Of a DNA stretch of 45,609 bases, positions 1 to 7,747 are shown piece after piece. The notes beneath the pieces are model-generated. The model was not told the origin of the DNA, did not search any database, and saw only the letters and a program-made list of their open reading frames with translations. Origin of the DNA: Gemmataceae bacterium (GTDB lineage Bacteria > Planctomycetota > Planctomycetia > Gemmatales > Gemmataceae); NCBI GenBank assembly GCA_019748295.1, contig JAIEPT010000084.1:1-45609 (forward strand), read 5' to 3'. Made by a program: the position numbers and the translations under genes. Position 1 is the stretch's first letter, and every line of letters begins with the position of its first letter.

Positions 1-135
1 CAAACACCGCCGCGCCTCGAGCCCCGGCCGCCTCGGTCAAGCAGCTTAGTACCTCGCAAGAACGGAAATGCACCCAGCGGGGATCGCGGACGTCTGGATG
101 CTGGTTGGGACGCGTCTATTTCCCGGGTCGCCAAA
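1..135. other. Left edge, no assignable gene
   Basis: This stretch lies downstream of the prenyltransferase gene and runs off the window. Short open frames exist on both strands, but none has a recognisable start or family motif, so nothing can be called here. Confidence 0.4.
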
Positions 136-1047
136 TCAAGTCGAATAGACCCATTTTCCAAGCAACCTCGCCGGCAGCAGCAGTAATCCAATTGCCAGTC
201 CCCAGACGCCGACGAGGGCAGTTGCCAGCGTCGCGTCCAGGAGCGTCAGGCCCAACACTGATCGCTTGACGGCCGCTTGCACCTTTTCCGGCACAGGTCG
301 CCGAATCGCGGCGAGGACGGCGATGGCGAGGTAGGCGCCGAAGAGGGCGAGGGCGAACGGGAAGCCGATCCATGTCTCGGTGCGGGCGCCGGTGTCTTCC
401 GCCAGCGACGGCACCGCGAGGCCGATGACGAGGCCGACGGTCATGATGCCGGCGCCGACTTGCAGCATGCCGCGATCGCTGACCTCGGCTTCCTGTTTCG
501 CGAACCATGTCACGCCCACGATGTAGAGCCCCACCGCGAGAGCGAGGCACCAACCCCACGGCGGAATCGGCGTGGCCGCAGCCGAAAGCCCAAGGGCGAC
601 GTTGAGGAAGCGGCACGTGCCCATCGCAATCGGGCCCACAGCGGTCCGTTTGAGCCAGGCGTCATAGAGAAGGATCGCAACCAGCAACATGCCGAGGATC
701 AACATGCTTCGGCTACCGGTACGGCCCAGCGCAAGTTCGGGCAGCAGTCCGAAGGCGATTGATCCCGCGAAGAGGCCGATGCCGAGCCGCATCGCGGTCG
801 AAGTTTTGATGCGGCCCGAGGGGAGGGGACGGCTCGGGCGTTCGCGAAGGTCGATCTTGAGGTCGAACCAGTCGTTCCACACCATGCCGCCCAAATACGC
901 CAAGCTCGATGCCGTCAGCAAGCAGACGAAGACGGCGGGCGAGTCCGCGATGGCGCCCACCGCCCATGCCCCGAGCACGATGTCGGCCATCGCGGTGAAG
1001 ACGTTCGGCAGCCGCATGAGTTGAGCGAAGGCGAGCAATCGGTTCAT
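136..1047 (-). CDS. UbiA-family prenyltransferase
   Basis: Polytopic membrane protein of 303 residues with about eight hydrophobic segments. It carries the first Asp-rich motif of UbiA prenyltransferases (NDWFDLKID, around residues 58-66), which in the family binds Mg-diphosphate of the prenyl donor. A second acidic region (KQEAEVSD) lies in the expected place in the second half. The short N-terminus with MRLPNVFTA resembles the EboC-type subgroup of UbiA proteins, but the other ebo genes are not in the window, so the aromatic or sugar acceptor cannot be named. It follows the kinase gene on the same strand after 73 bases and could be cotranscribed. The ATG at 1047 has no clear ribosome site. 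Family assignment is firm; the substrate is unknown. Confidence 0.85.
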   Translation of the reverse strand: MNRLLAFAQLMRLPNVFTAMADIVLGAWAVGAIADSPAVFVCLLTASSLAYLGGMVWNDWFDLKIDLRERPSRPLPSGRIKTSTAMRLGIGLFAGSIAFGLLPELALGRTGSRSMLILGMLLVAILLYDAWLKRTAVGPIAMGTCRFLNVALGLSAAATPIPPWGWCLALAVGLYIVGVTWFAKQEAEVSDRGMLQVGAGIMTVGLVIGLAVPSLAEDTGARTETWIGFPFALALFGAYLAIAVLAAIRRPVPEKVQAAVKRSVLGLTLLDATLATALVGVWGLAIGLLLLPARLLGKWVYST

Positions 1048-1120
1048 GCGGAATGCCTGAAGGACAACATCGTGAGAACTGGGGCGGGTGATGAAATGAT
1101 GCCGCCAAATCGACGCATGC

Positions 1121-2539
1121 TCAAGGATCTTTTTCGACGACGCCGAGCAATTCGTGGATGGCGGCCAAAAGCTGCTTGAGCTTGACCGGATGGATCAGCG
1201 TGCGGACGCTGGGGTTTTCGCGTACTTCGTCCTTCCACTCCGCCTGATCCTGACCCAGCATCAGGATGCCGGTCAGTTTCGATTTGGCCGCGTCGGCTTC
1301 CTTGAGAAGTTGCAGCAGCGTGTAAAGGCCGTCGGTTCCCGTCGTCGCCGTATCGACGATGAACAGGTCGAAGGGCTGCTGCCGAAATCGGTCGAAGGCC
1401 CGGCGCGGGTCGGCGGCGATCAATACGCGGAAGCCCTTCTCCTTCAGCTTTTCGCGAAGCACATCCTGCAGGCGTTCGTCCTTCTCCGCGATGAAGATCG
1501 TCTTGGGGCCCGTGCCGTCGGTCGAAAGATCGCGGCGGACGCCGCGAACGGCGTCCAACAGTTGGACTGGCGTCTGAAATCGCTTGTCCGCATCCAGGCT
1601 CATCATCATGCTGACGAGACGATACAGCGAAGGCGAACCCTTGATCTCCTCGGCGTTGAGCTGCGGCAGGCTGCGGAATCGCTCTGCCGCCATGCGCATC
1701 TTCACGCTCCGCGTCATCTCGAGCGGAAACTTTCCGGTAAGCATCTGGTAGGTGACGCAACCGAGAAAGAAGATATCGCTGCGGGTATCGCCATGGGAGA
1801 CGCCGGTCGCCCGTTCGAGGCCCGCGTAATCGACCGTGCGATCAACATCCATTTCGTTCGATTTTTCCCCTTTGTTTTCCATGACCTCGGCAAGGCCGAA
1901 GTCCACCAGCTTCGCGGTCCCCTGGCTCGCAACGAGAATGTTCGACGCCTTCATGTCGCGGTGCGTGATGCCGTGCGAGAAGGCATACGCCAGACCTGCG
2001 GTTGCGTCTTCGAGAATCTTCATCCCCTCGGCGGGGCTCAGCAACTTGCGAATGGAAAGGATCTCGCGAAGGTTTCCCCCTTCGACGAACTCCATCACGA
2101 TGTAATACTGCTTGGACGCCCGATCGAAGTTGACCGCGAGAATCTCCACGATGTTGGGATGACGCAGCGTCATGCCTACGCGGCCTTCGCGCTCGAAAAG
2201 CTCGATCTTCTTTTTGTCCTCGCTCCACTTGCGGCGCAGCACCTTGATGGCGACGACGCGGCCCGTGGAATCCGCTGCGCGAAACACGCGTCCGAAGCTG
2301 CCGGAGGCGATTTTGTAGAGAATGCGATAGCCGCCGAGGAAGTAGCCGTCGGCATCGCCTTTGACGATCTTGCTGGACTGCCAGGGAGTGATGAAGCCTT
2401 TGCGCTCGACATAGCGGAGAAAGGGTTCGAGTTCGCCCCCCTTTTTTCCCAATTCTTCCCACGCCTGCTGAACCTGCTGGAGGTTGAGCAGACCAAGGCG
2501 AGAAGCGCGATCGGCGAATGCGTTGGCGTCGAGGTCCAT
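1121..2539 (-). CDS. Ser/Thr protein kinase with C-terminal receiver-like domain
   Basis: 472 residues. Residues 1-70 form an N-terminal segment seen on many planctomycete kinases. The Hanks-type kinase domain follows: glycine loop GSFGRV at 80-85, ATP-binding Lys99 in VAIK, catalytic HRDMKASN at 193-200, and metal-binding DFG at 213-215. Residues 347-465 resemble a response-regulator receiver domain, with acidic residues near AEKDE and a candidate phospho-acceptor Asp396 in FIVDTA. The usual conserved Lys before Pro is His450, so phosphotransfer chemistry may be altered or lost. No transmembrane segment is visible, so it is probably cytoplasmic. A kinase-receiver fusion in this order would couple Ser/Thr phosphorylation to a two-component input; the partner is unknown. 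The ATG at 2539 lacks an obvious ribosome site. Confidence 0.9.
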   Translation of the reverse strand: MDLDANAFADRASRLGLLNLQQVQQAWEELGKKGGELEPFLRYVERKGFITPWQSSKIVKGDADGYFLGGYRILYKIASGSFGRVFRAADSTGRVVAIKVLRRKWSEDKKKIELFEREGRVGMTLRHPNIVEILAVNFDRASKQYYIVMEFVEGGNLREILSIRKLLSPAEGMKILEDATAGLAYAFSHGITHRDMKASNILVASQGTAKLVDFGLAEVMENKGEKSNEMDVDRTVDYAGLERATGVSHGDTRSDIFFLGCVTYQMLTGKFPLEMTRSVKMRMAAERFRSLPQLNAEEIKGSPSLYRLVSMMMSLDADKRFQTPVQLLDAVRGVRRDLSTDGTGPKTIFIAEKDERLQDVLREKLKEKGFRVLIAADPRRAFDRFRQQPFDLFIVDTATTGTDGLYTLLQLLKEADAAKSKLTGILMLGQDQAEWKDEVRENPSVRTLIHPVKLKQLLAAIHELLGVVEKDP

Positions 2540-2655
2540 GAATAACAGCGAAGAGATGAGCGGACGGAAAACCTCATTCTATCAGGGACCGACTGCATGC
2601 CAAGAATCCGATCCATTTGCCGTAGAGGGTCTCTAGTGGCCTCATCGCGGGTCCC

Positions 2656-2877
2656 CTACGCCAAAGGCGTTGCAGCGCACAGCCCAGGGTTGCGAGCATA
2701 GCGAGCTACCCTGGGTAGCGGTGCATCCAATATGCAATCAACTCTGAAGGAGTTGCAGCCACGGACGCCATCCGTTGCTGGAACCCTTTCAGGGTACGCG
2801 AACGGACAATCGTTGAACCCAGGGTAGCTCGCTTCGCTCGCAACCCTGGGCTGTGCGCTGCAACGCCTTTGGCGTAG
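2656..2877. repeat. Long composite inverted repeat
   Basis: The 402-base gap 2540-2941 is mostly this element. Two arms of about 61 bases (2656-2716 and 2817-2877) are near-perfect reverse complements. Each arm folds on itself: ACGCC/GGCGT and CCCAGGGT/ACCCTGGG. The 100-base loop holds two more small hairpins, CAACTC/GAGTTG at 2739-2755 and ACCCT/AGGGT near 2784-2795. A 68-residue open frame runs through it but is an artefact of the repeat. It lies between two genes of the same strand. Confidence 0.9.
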
Positions 2878-2941
2878 GAGCCCTCACAGGGATGGAGTGA
2901 CCCGCAATCCATCCAGATGCTGGAGGGGAGACAGACTCAGA

Positions 2942-4522
2942 TCACTTCTTCTCGACTTCCTTCTTCTCAACTTGCTTCTTTTCCTCCAGTTGCTGTTGCT
3001 GGATGGTCCTCAAGCGGTCGTTCACCTCGGTACCGGTGTAGTTGCCCCGTCCAGTGGCATTCTTCACCGCGGTATTGGCTTGCTTCAATTCGTCGTCCGA
3101 CAGCGGCGCGTTGAGCTTGTCGGCATCAAGTTTCTCGCCGCTTTTTGCAGCGGCCTCGATGCGTTGTTCGCGGATGACTTGCACGACTTCGAAGAGCGCT
3201 TCGTCGACCGCGAATTGATTGGCGGCGGACGAAAATTGGCAACCACATGATGAGGATCCCGCCATCGTCGCGACGCCCTTGCTGGCGGTCACGCGGAAGA
3301 AACCATGGCCAGGCCGGACGTCGCGAGCTTCGCCTTCGCCCATGCGGCCCGACCAGACTTCCTCCCCCGTCTTTTGGTTGACGACGCGGACATCCGTTCC
3401 CGGGTAGTACGCGAAAATCCACAGTTCGCCCGGCGTGGTGATCAGGAACTCGGGCTCGATGCCGGTCCCTTCGCCGCCAGTGCCGAAATGATGCTCGGCG
3501 TATCCCGACTTGTAATGCTCGAAAGGGCAAACCTGGACGGAGACATCGACGTCGGACGTGACCTTGACATGTCGGCCCTTGAGGGTGAGCGTGCGGATCC
3601 CCTTCTTGCCGACTTCGCCCTTCCAGATTTCCTTGCCGTCGTTGACGTCCTCGACGCGGACGTTGGCGGTGCCGTAGTAGGAGATGATGCTGAGATCGTT
3701 GACGCCTTCGGTGATGGCGCCGACGTAGGTGTAAAACAGTTTGCCCGCCCCCGTTCCGTTGTCGGCGGGGACGGTGAACCCTTCGTCGTAGTAGACCTGC
3801 ACCGAGATCCCCTTCTTGTCGGCGTCGAAGCTCAGCACATGGCTGTCGATGCCTTCGAGGCCTTTGCCGTGCATTTCGTGGTATTTGCCGGCTTTGATGG
3901 CCACCTTCTCCGCAATCGTCTTGTTCGCAGTCTGGTCGATGACGTCCACCTTCACGTCTTCCCACGCCCAAACCACGATTCGGCAATCGGCATGGCCACG
4001 CGAGGAGGGCGTGTGGGTGAAGAGTTGCTTCGCCCGGAAATTGCCTTCCTGATCCCGCAGCCAATAGCCGACGACCGCACAGGAGGTCGGGGTGCCGACG
4101 AGGATGCTCGCCTTCTTGTTGGAGACGAAGCTGTAGACGCCCGCCCCGGTGTTGACGAGTTTCGTCTGCATGCGGTCGATTTTGCCTTCGTAGACCGTGC
4201 CCTTGCGCTCCATGGAAATGATGCGGACTTTCGTGTCGTTCTCGAAGCCGTGGATGATCGCCTCGGCCGGCGTGTAGAAGTAGGTCGCATAGGTCAACTC
4301 GCCGGTGATGCCGTCCAGCGTCGCGGGAGGGGCGTTCTTCTTCGCTTCGGCAGGCCCCTCTTTGGCCGGGTTCGCGGGCTTGGCGGGAGTCGGATCTCCT
4401 GGGAGCGCATCCGCGGATTTCGCTTGTGCCCGGTTCGGCGGCTCGGCGGGCTGCTGCGCCCAGAGGAGCAGCGCGGCGGCGAACATCAACAGCAACGACG
4501 GCATCCAAATCTTCGTCCGCAT
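2942..4522 (-). CDS. Secreted protein with four internal beta-rich repeats
   Basis: 526 residues, unknown function. A signal peptide (residues 1-22, ending near WAQQ) is followed by a Pro/Ala/Lys-rich linker to about residue 70. The body contains four related segments of about 90-100 residues, each with the pattern V-x-V-(polar)-G-x-V/I-x(4-8)-G followed by strands ending in a V-x-V or A-x-I-x-V motif: VRIISMERKGTVYEG, VDVIDQTANKTIAEK, VRVEDVNDGKEIWKG and VRVVNQKTGEEVWSG. This layout recalls extracellular beta-sandwich repeats (IgGFc-binding-N-like regions are one possibility), but I do not recognise a named family. The C-terminal 100 residues are helical and very Lys/Glu/Gln-rich, probably coiled coil. 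The start is supported by AAGGAGA eight bases upstream. Likely periplasmic or extracellular. Confidence 0.8.
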   Translation of the reverse strand: MRTKIWMPSLLLMFAAALLLWAQQPAEPPNRAQAKSADALPGDPTPAKPANPAKEGPAEAKKNAPPATLDGITGELTYATYFYTPAEAIIHGFENDTKVRIISMERKGTVYEGKIDRMQTKLVNTGAGVYSFVSNKKASILVGTPTSCAVVGYWLRDQEGNFRAKQLFTHTPSSRGHADCRIVVWAWEDVKVDVIDQTANKTIAEKVAIKAGKYHEMHGKGLEGIDSHVLSFDADKKGISVQVYYDEGFTVPADNGTGAGKLFYTYVGAITEGVNDLSIISYYGTANVRVEDVNDGKEIWKGEVGKKGIRTLTLKGRHVKVTSDVDVSVQVCPFEHYKSGYAEHHFGTGGEGTGIEPEFLITTPGELWIFAYYPGTDVRVVNQKTGEEVWSGRMGEGEARDVRPGHGFFRVTASKGVATMAGSSSCGCQFSSAANQFAVDEALFEVVQVIREQRIEAAAKSGEKLDADKLNAPLSDDELKQANTAVKNATGRGNYTGTEVNDRLRTIQQQQLEEKKQVEKKEVEKK

Positions 4523-4772
4523 GGCGAGTCTCCTTCGTGCGGCCAGGCGTCAAGCTCAAGGCTAAGAATCGGCCCGGCAATGTTTAGACGAAGAAGGCGG
4601 GCGAAGAGTTGTTGCGGCAGGGAAATTGGGGAACCGCAAACGAGGAGCCTCGACAAGATCTGTAGCCGTCGCTTGTGGACTGCAGGCCCTCCAATGGTTT
4701 TGCAAGCTTCACGTGAGGTGGTTCAATCACCTGCTTTGCGGAGGAAAGCGTTAGGGTACGCACAAACGCTAT

Positions 4773-4994
4773 CTACCGGACTTCCTGCATGGGCCGCACC
4801 TTGGGTTCCGGAAGAATGCGGCCTTCAGCTTCGAAGTGAGCAATGACATCGTCGACGACCTCGCACAGATCCGCATACACCTTGGCGGGGTCATCCCCAT
4901 GAATACCCGTGATAAGGTCCGGGCATTTGCCGATGTATGCTTCGTCTTCGTCGCTCCACTCGATCCATTTGTGGTATTGGTCGCTCTTTTTCAT
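4773..4994 (-). CDS. hicB: HicB-like antitoxin
   Basis: 73 residues with the compact HicB partial RNase-H-like fold pattern: WIEWSDEDEAYIGKCPDL, then a helix (AKVYADLCEVVDDVIAHFEAEG) and a short Pro-rich tail. There is no clear C-terminal DNA-binding domain, so autoregulation may be absent or mediated otherwise. Its ATG overlaps the stop of the upstream HicA-like gene by four bases (ATGA at 4991-4994), which couples their translation. In known HicAB pairs HicB binds and neutralises the HicA mRNA interferase. Toxin-first order is common for hicAB. The 250 bases between this gene's end side and the start of the secreted-protein gene (4523-4772) hold nothing recognisable. Confidence 0.8.
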   Translation of the reverse strand: MKKSDQYHKWIEWSDEDEAYIGKCPDLITGIHGDDPAKVYADLCEVVDDVIAHFEAEGRILPEPKVRPMQEVR

Positions 4995-5191
4995 TCTTGA
5001 ACTTCCTCGATGGCTCGGCGAACCTGCTTCACTTGATACGGCTTAGCATCGTCGCCGAGTCCGCCACTCATGGTAACGGCTCCGCGATATCTGGAATGCG
5101 CTAACTTCCGGTGAGAGCCTTTGCCGCCTGGAATCTCGTAGAAGCCAGCCTTTTTCAATTCCTGAATGAGTTCACGAATCTTCTTTGGCAT
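4991..5191 (-). CDS. hicA: HicA-like mRNA interferase toxin
   Basis: 66 residues. It shows the HicA dsRNA-binding-like layout: helix (MPKKIRELIQELKKAGFYEI), then PGGKGSHRKLAH, in which the His of GSH is the catalytic residue of the family, then strands ending in VTMSGG, and a final helix (QVKQVRRAIEE). HicA cleaves mRNA in a translation-independent way and is held in check by HicB, whose gene follows with a four-base overlap. The start ATG at 5191 has a GGAG about 12 bases upstream, a long spacing. Chromosomal role not inferable; both partners look intact. Confidence 0.85.
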   Translation of the reverse strand: MPKKIRELIQELKKAGFYEIPGGKGSHRKLAHSRYRGAVTMSGGLGDDAKPYQVKQVRRAIEEVQE

Positions 5192-5325
5192 TGGCAGAGA
5201 AAACTCCTAGCGGCGAATTCCACTTCCTCGCTTGGCTTCTAATAAATCGCGTCGCTCTCCGGTATCCCAGACGCTTCGATTCAGCCCCAACACTAGGTGG
5301 AGGGAAATGAGCGGAGGGCGTTGGC

Positions 5326-6255
5326 TTATACATCGCAAAGGCGGACGGCTTGGCGCAGCCCTTCCAGCGGGTTGCGAGTAGGGATGAACTCCTGCCCCAC
5401 ATAACCCTCGTATTTCAGATCGAGCAGCTTTCGCAGGATCGGCGGATACTGGATCTCCTGGCGATCATCCAACTCGCCCCGGCCTGGGTTGCCGGCGACG
5501 TGGATATGACCCAACAGATCCTTGCACTGGTCGAGTCGGCGGATCACGTCGCCGTGCATGATCTGCACATGGTAGACGTCGAAGAGCAACTTCACTCGCT
5601 CCGAACCCACGCGGCGAATCACGCCGGCGAGCCAATCGAGGTCGTCCCCCTGATAGCCGGGATGCCCCTTCATCGGATGCGAATCGTCGCGCGTGTTGAG
5701 ATGCTCGACGCAGACCGTGACGCGTTTCTTCTCCGCATACGCAGCCAGATCGCGCAGGGCGCGAACCATGTTGTCTGCCCCTTCTGTGCGGCTGATCTCT
5801 TCGCTCTTGGGGTTCTCCGGATCGCGCCACTTGAATCCCGAGAAGGCGATCACATTCGGGAAACGAGCATCCGCACACGCATCCATCATCTTTTTCGTGC
5901 GGTCGATCACCTCCTCATGAAAGCGGCGATTGTTTAGCCCGCGCATGAAGGGGGCGCCAGGCATGCCGTTGGGAGCCATCGCGCAGACGAGGCCATGCTT
6001 CTTCAGCGCGTCCCATCCTTCGGGACCGATCAATTCGATCGAAGGGCAGCCGAGTTGGCGAGCGACTTCGCAGAGACGTTCCAGGTTCCAGCGTTCGCCG
6101 GCCGCATTGAAGCACCAGTAGGCGATCGACTGCTTGATGCGGCCATTCGCCGCGACCCGGCCCTCTTGGGCGACGGCCTCCGAGGCGCCGATCGCCGAGA
6201 CGGTTCCCGCGGCCGCCAGACTCTGCAACAGATGGCGACGATTTAGTTGGCTCAT
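5326..6255 (-). CDS. Exported hydroxypyruvate-isomerase-like TIM-barrel protein
   Basis: 309 residues. The N-terminus (NRRHLLQSLAAAGTVSAIGA) is a twin-arginine export signal, followed by a xylose-isomerase-like TIM barrel (AP endonuclease 2 family). Candidate metal ligands appear in order: Glu in VCVEHLN, Asp in LLFDVYHVQ, His in GHIHVAGNPGR and Glu in GQEFIP. These match the pattern of hydroxypyruvate isomerase (Hyi) and related sugar epimerases. The Tat signal suggests folding with metal in the cytoplasm before export, a common arrangement in planctomycetes. The start at 6255 has AGAGGAA nine bases upstream. It is divergent from a mannitol/tagaturonate-type dehydrogenase, so a shared role in sugar-acid breakdown is plausible but inferred. 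Confidence 0.85.
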   Translation of the reverse strand: MSQLNRRHLLQSLAAAGTVSAIGASEAVAQEGRVAANGRIKQSIAYWCFNAAGERWNLERLCEVARQLGCPSIELIGPEGWDALKKHGLVCAMAPNGMPGAPFMRGLNNRRFHEEVIDRTKKMMDACADARFPNVIAFSGFKWRDPENPKSEEISRTEGADNMVRALRDLAAYAEKKRVTVCVEHLNTRDDSHPMKGHPGYQGDDLDWLAGVIRRVGSERVKLLFDVYHVQIMHGDVIRRLDQCKDLLGHIHVAGNPGRGELDDRQEIQYPPILRKLLDLKYEGYVGQEFIPTRNPLEGLRQAVRLCDV

Positions 6256-6371
6256 GGTGTTTCCTCTTCGCGGACTGAGATGCGGAAGATTCGTAAACTG
6301 GCCGACACCATCATTACATGAGAAACCGGCGCGGCGCCACGGAATCCCGGCCGCGCCTCCGAGAGGGAACC
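6256..6371. promoter_or_regulatory. Divergent promoter region between two sugar genes
   Basis: These 116 bases separate the start codons of the TIM-barrel gene (minus) and the dehydrogenase gene (plus), so both promoters should lie here or overlap the coding ends. I see no consensus -35/-10 pair and no convincing operator palindrome. The call rests only on gene orientation. Confidence 0.35.
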
Positions 6372-7484
6372 ATGGCGGAAACCATTCTCCAGTTCGGCAC
6401 CGGTCGATTCCTCCGCGGCTTCGCCGACTTCTTCGTTCACGAAGCCAATGAGGCGGGACAAAACGTCGGCGGCATCGTCGTCGTGCAATCGACCGCCGGC
6501 GTGCGAGCCGAGGGACTGAAGGGGCATGACGGCTACCACCTCGCCCTTCGCGGCTATGAGGATGGCCAGGTCATCGATCGCACGATCAACATCCGCAGCA
6601 TCAGCCGTGCACTCGAGGCGGGGAAGGACTGGGCGGCTGTTCTCAAGTTTGGCGCCTTCGCGGACCTCAAGTGGATCTGGTCGAACACGACGGAAGTGGG
6701 GCTGGCACTGGATGAACAAGACACGCTGACCGACGATCCGCCGCGCTCGTATCCCGCGAAGCTGACCCGCGTGCTCTGGGCGCGATTCCAAGCCGGCAAG
6801 CCCGGCGTGCCCGTTTTGCCTTGCGAACTCATCGAAAACAACGGCGTCGTCCTGCACAATCTGGTTCGCGATCAGGCGAACCGATGGAAGCTGCCCGCCG
6901 ACTTCCTCTCGTGGCTTGAAGTCGAATGCGTTTGGCTCAACAGCCTCGTCGACCGTATGGTGCTCGGCGCCCCAGCCGATCATCCGCTCTACGGCAAAGA
7001 CCCCATGCTCATCATGGGCGAACCGTATGCTCTCTGGGGCATCGAAAAGCCGAAAAACCGGCCGTTCGATTTCATCAAGCATCCGAAGATCGAGATCGTG
7101 GACGACCTGACCCCCTACTACCTGCGAAAGGTCCGCATCCTCAACGGCATTCACACGGCGATGGTCGGCAAATACATGCCGAAGGGTTTCGAGACGGTGC
7201 AGCAAGTGATGAAGGACCCCGCCGCCCTCGATTGGGTGCTGGGCCTGCTCTACGAGGAAATACTGCCTGCCATCGCGTACCGCGTGCCTGATGTCGCCCG
7301 CTTCGCGAGGCAGACGCTGGACCGTTTCCAGAATCCGTTTCTCGCCCACAAACTGAGCGACATTGCCGCGAAACATGAGGCGAAGCGGAAAGTGCGGCTG
7401 GAGACGACCATCAGCGAATACGGGAAACTGTTCGGCAAGAAGCCGGTGAAGCTGCTGGAAGCGATCGAGTTTACGCCAACCTGA
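6372..7484 (+). CDS. Mannitol dehydrogenase / tagaturonate reductase family enzyme
   Basis: 370 residues from the ATG at 6372, chosen because GAGAGGG sits four bases upstream and the Rossmann motif QFGTGRFLRGF begins at residue 7; an open frame extends 18 residues further but looks non-coding. The catalytic signature of long-chain mannitol dehydrogenases, Lys-x4-Asn-x2-His, is present (KVRILNGIH). The family oxidises or reduces sugar alcohols and hexuronates with NAD(P)H: mannitol-1-phosphate, fructuronate, tagaturonate or altronate. The start and the LPCELIENNG segment favour the tagaturonate/altronate side, but the exact substrate is uncertain. It is shorter than enterobacterial UxaB (about 480 residues). 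Cytoplasmic. Convergent with the terpene-cyclase-repeat gene downstream. Confidence 0.8.
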   Translation: MAETILQFGTGRFLRGFADFFVHEANEAGQNVGGIVVVQSTAGVRAEGLKGHDGYHLALRGYEDGQVIDRTINIRSISRALEAGKDWAAVLKFGAFADLKWIWSNTTEVGLALDEQDTLTDDPPRSYPAKLTRVLWARFQAGKPGVPVLPCELIENNGVVLHNLVRDQANRWKLPADFLSWLEVECVWLNSLVDRMVLGAPADHPLYGKDPMLIMGEPYALWGIEKPKNRPFDFIKHPKIEIVDDLTPYYLRKVRILNGIHTAMVGKYMPKGFETVQQVMKDPAALDWVLGLLYEEILPAIAYRVPDVARFARQTLDRFQNPFLAHKLSDIAAKHEAKRKVRLETTISEYGKLFGKKPVKLLEAIEFTPT

Positions 7485-7576
7485 TCCGTCCGGCCCCCCC
7501 GAGGAAGCGGTGCATCATCTTGTTTCAGACTGCAAGTCCCAGGATAATCGCAGCGCACGGTGGCGATGCGTCCTAG

Positions 7577-7668
7577 GTAGCCCTCTCGCTCCGCGAGAGG
7601 TAAGCGGCAGCGAAGTTTGCAACGGCATGGCATGCAACCGCTTACCTCTCGCGGAGCGAGACTGCTAC
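7577..7668. repeat. Inverted repeat, CTCTCGCTCCGCGAGAG family
   Basis: Arms at 7577-7607 and about 7638-7668 are reverse complements with a few mismatches. Each arm is itself a hairpin (CCTCTCGC/GCGAGAGG). The same element recurs at 41931-42022, with a shared loop containing GGCATGGCA. It lies between convergent genes in the 263-base gap 7485-7747. Confidence 0.85.
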
Positions 7669-7691
7669 ATTGGCTTCGCTGCACAAACGGA

Positions 7692-7726
7692 CGAAGGCCG
7701 AGCGATTTGGGTTTGCTCGGCCTTCG
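7692..7726. terminator. Hairpin between convergent genes, terminator candidate
   Basis: Perfect 12-base stem (CGAAGGCCGAGC pairing with GCTCGGCCTTCG) around an 11-base loop, 21 bases beyond the stop of the minus-strand gene and between two convergent genes. No T-run follows on either strand, so classical intrinsic termination is not certain. Confidence 0.5.
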
Positions 7727-7747
7727 TGATTCGATCGGACGCGCCGG

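Noticed and set aside
2706..2912. 68-residue open frame in the gap after the kinase gene
   Set aside because: It lies on the arms and loop of the composite inverted repeat and has no protein-like features beyond the repeat words.
3305..4846. 513-residue plus-strand frame opposite the secreted repeat protein
   Set aside because: Antisense shadow typical of G+C-rich coding DNA; Asp/Val/Arg-rich without any domain.
5172..5402. 76-residue frame overlapping hicA and the TIM-barrel gene end
   Set aside because: It overlaps two well-supported genes in another frame and has the Ser/Arg-rich look of a shadow frame.
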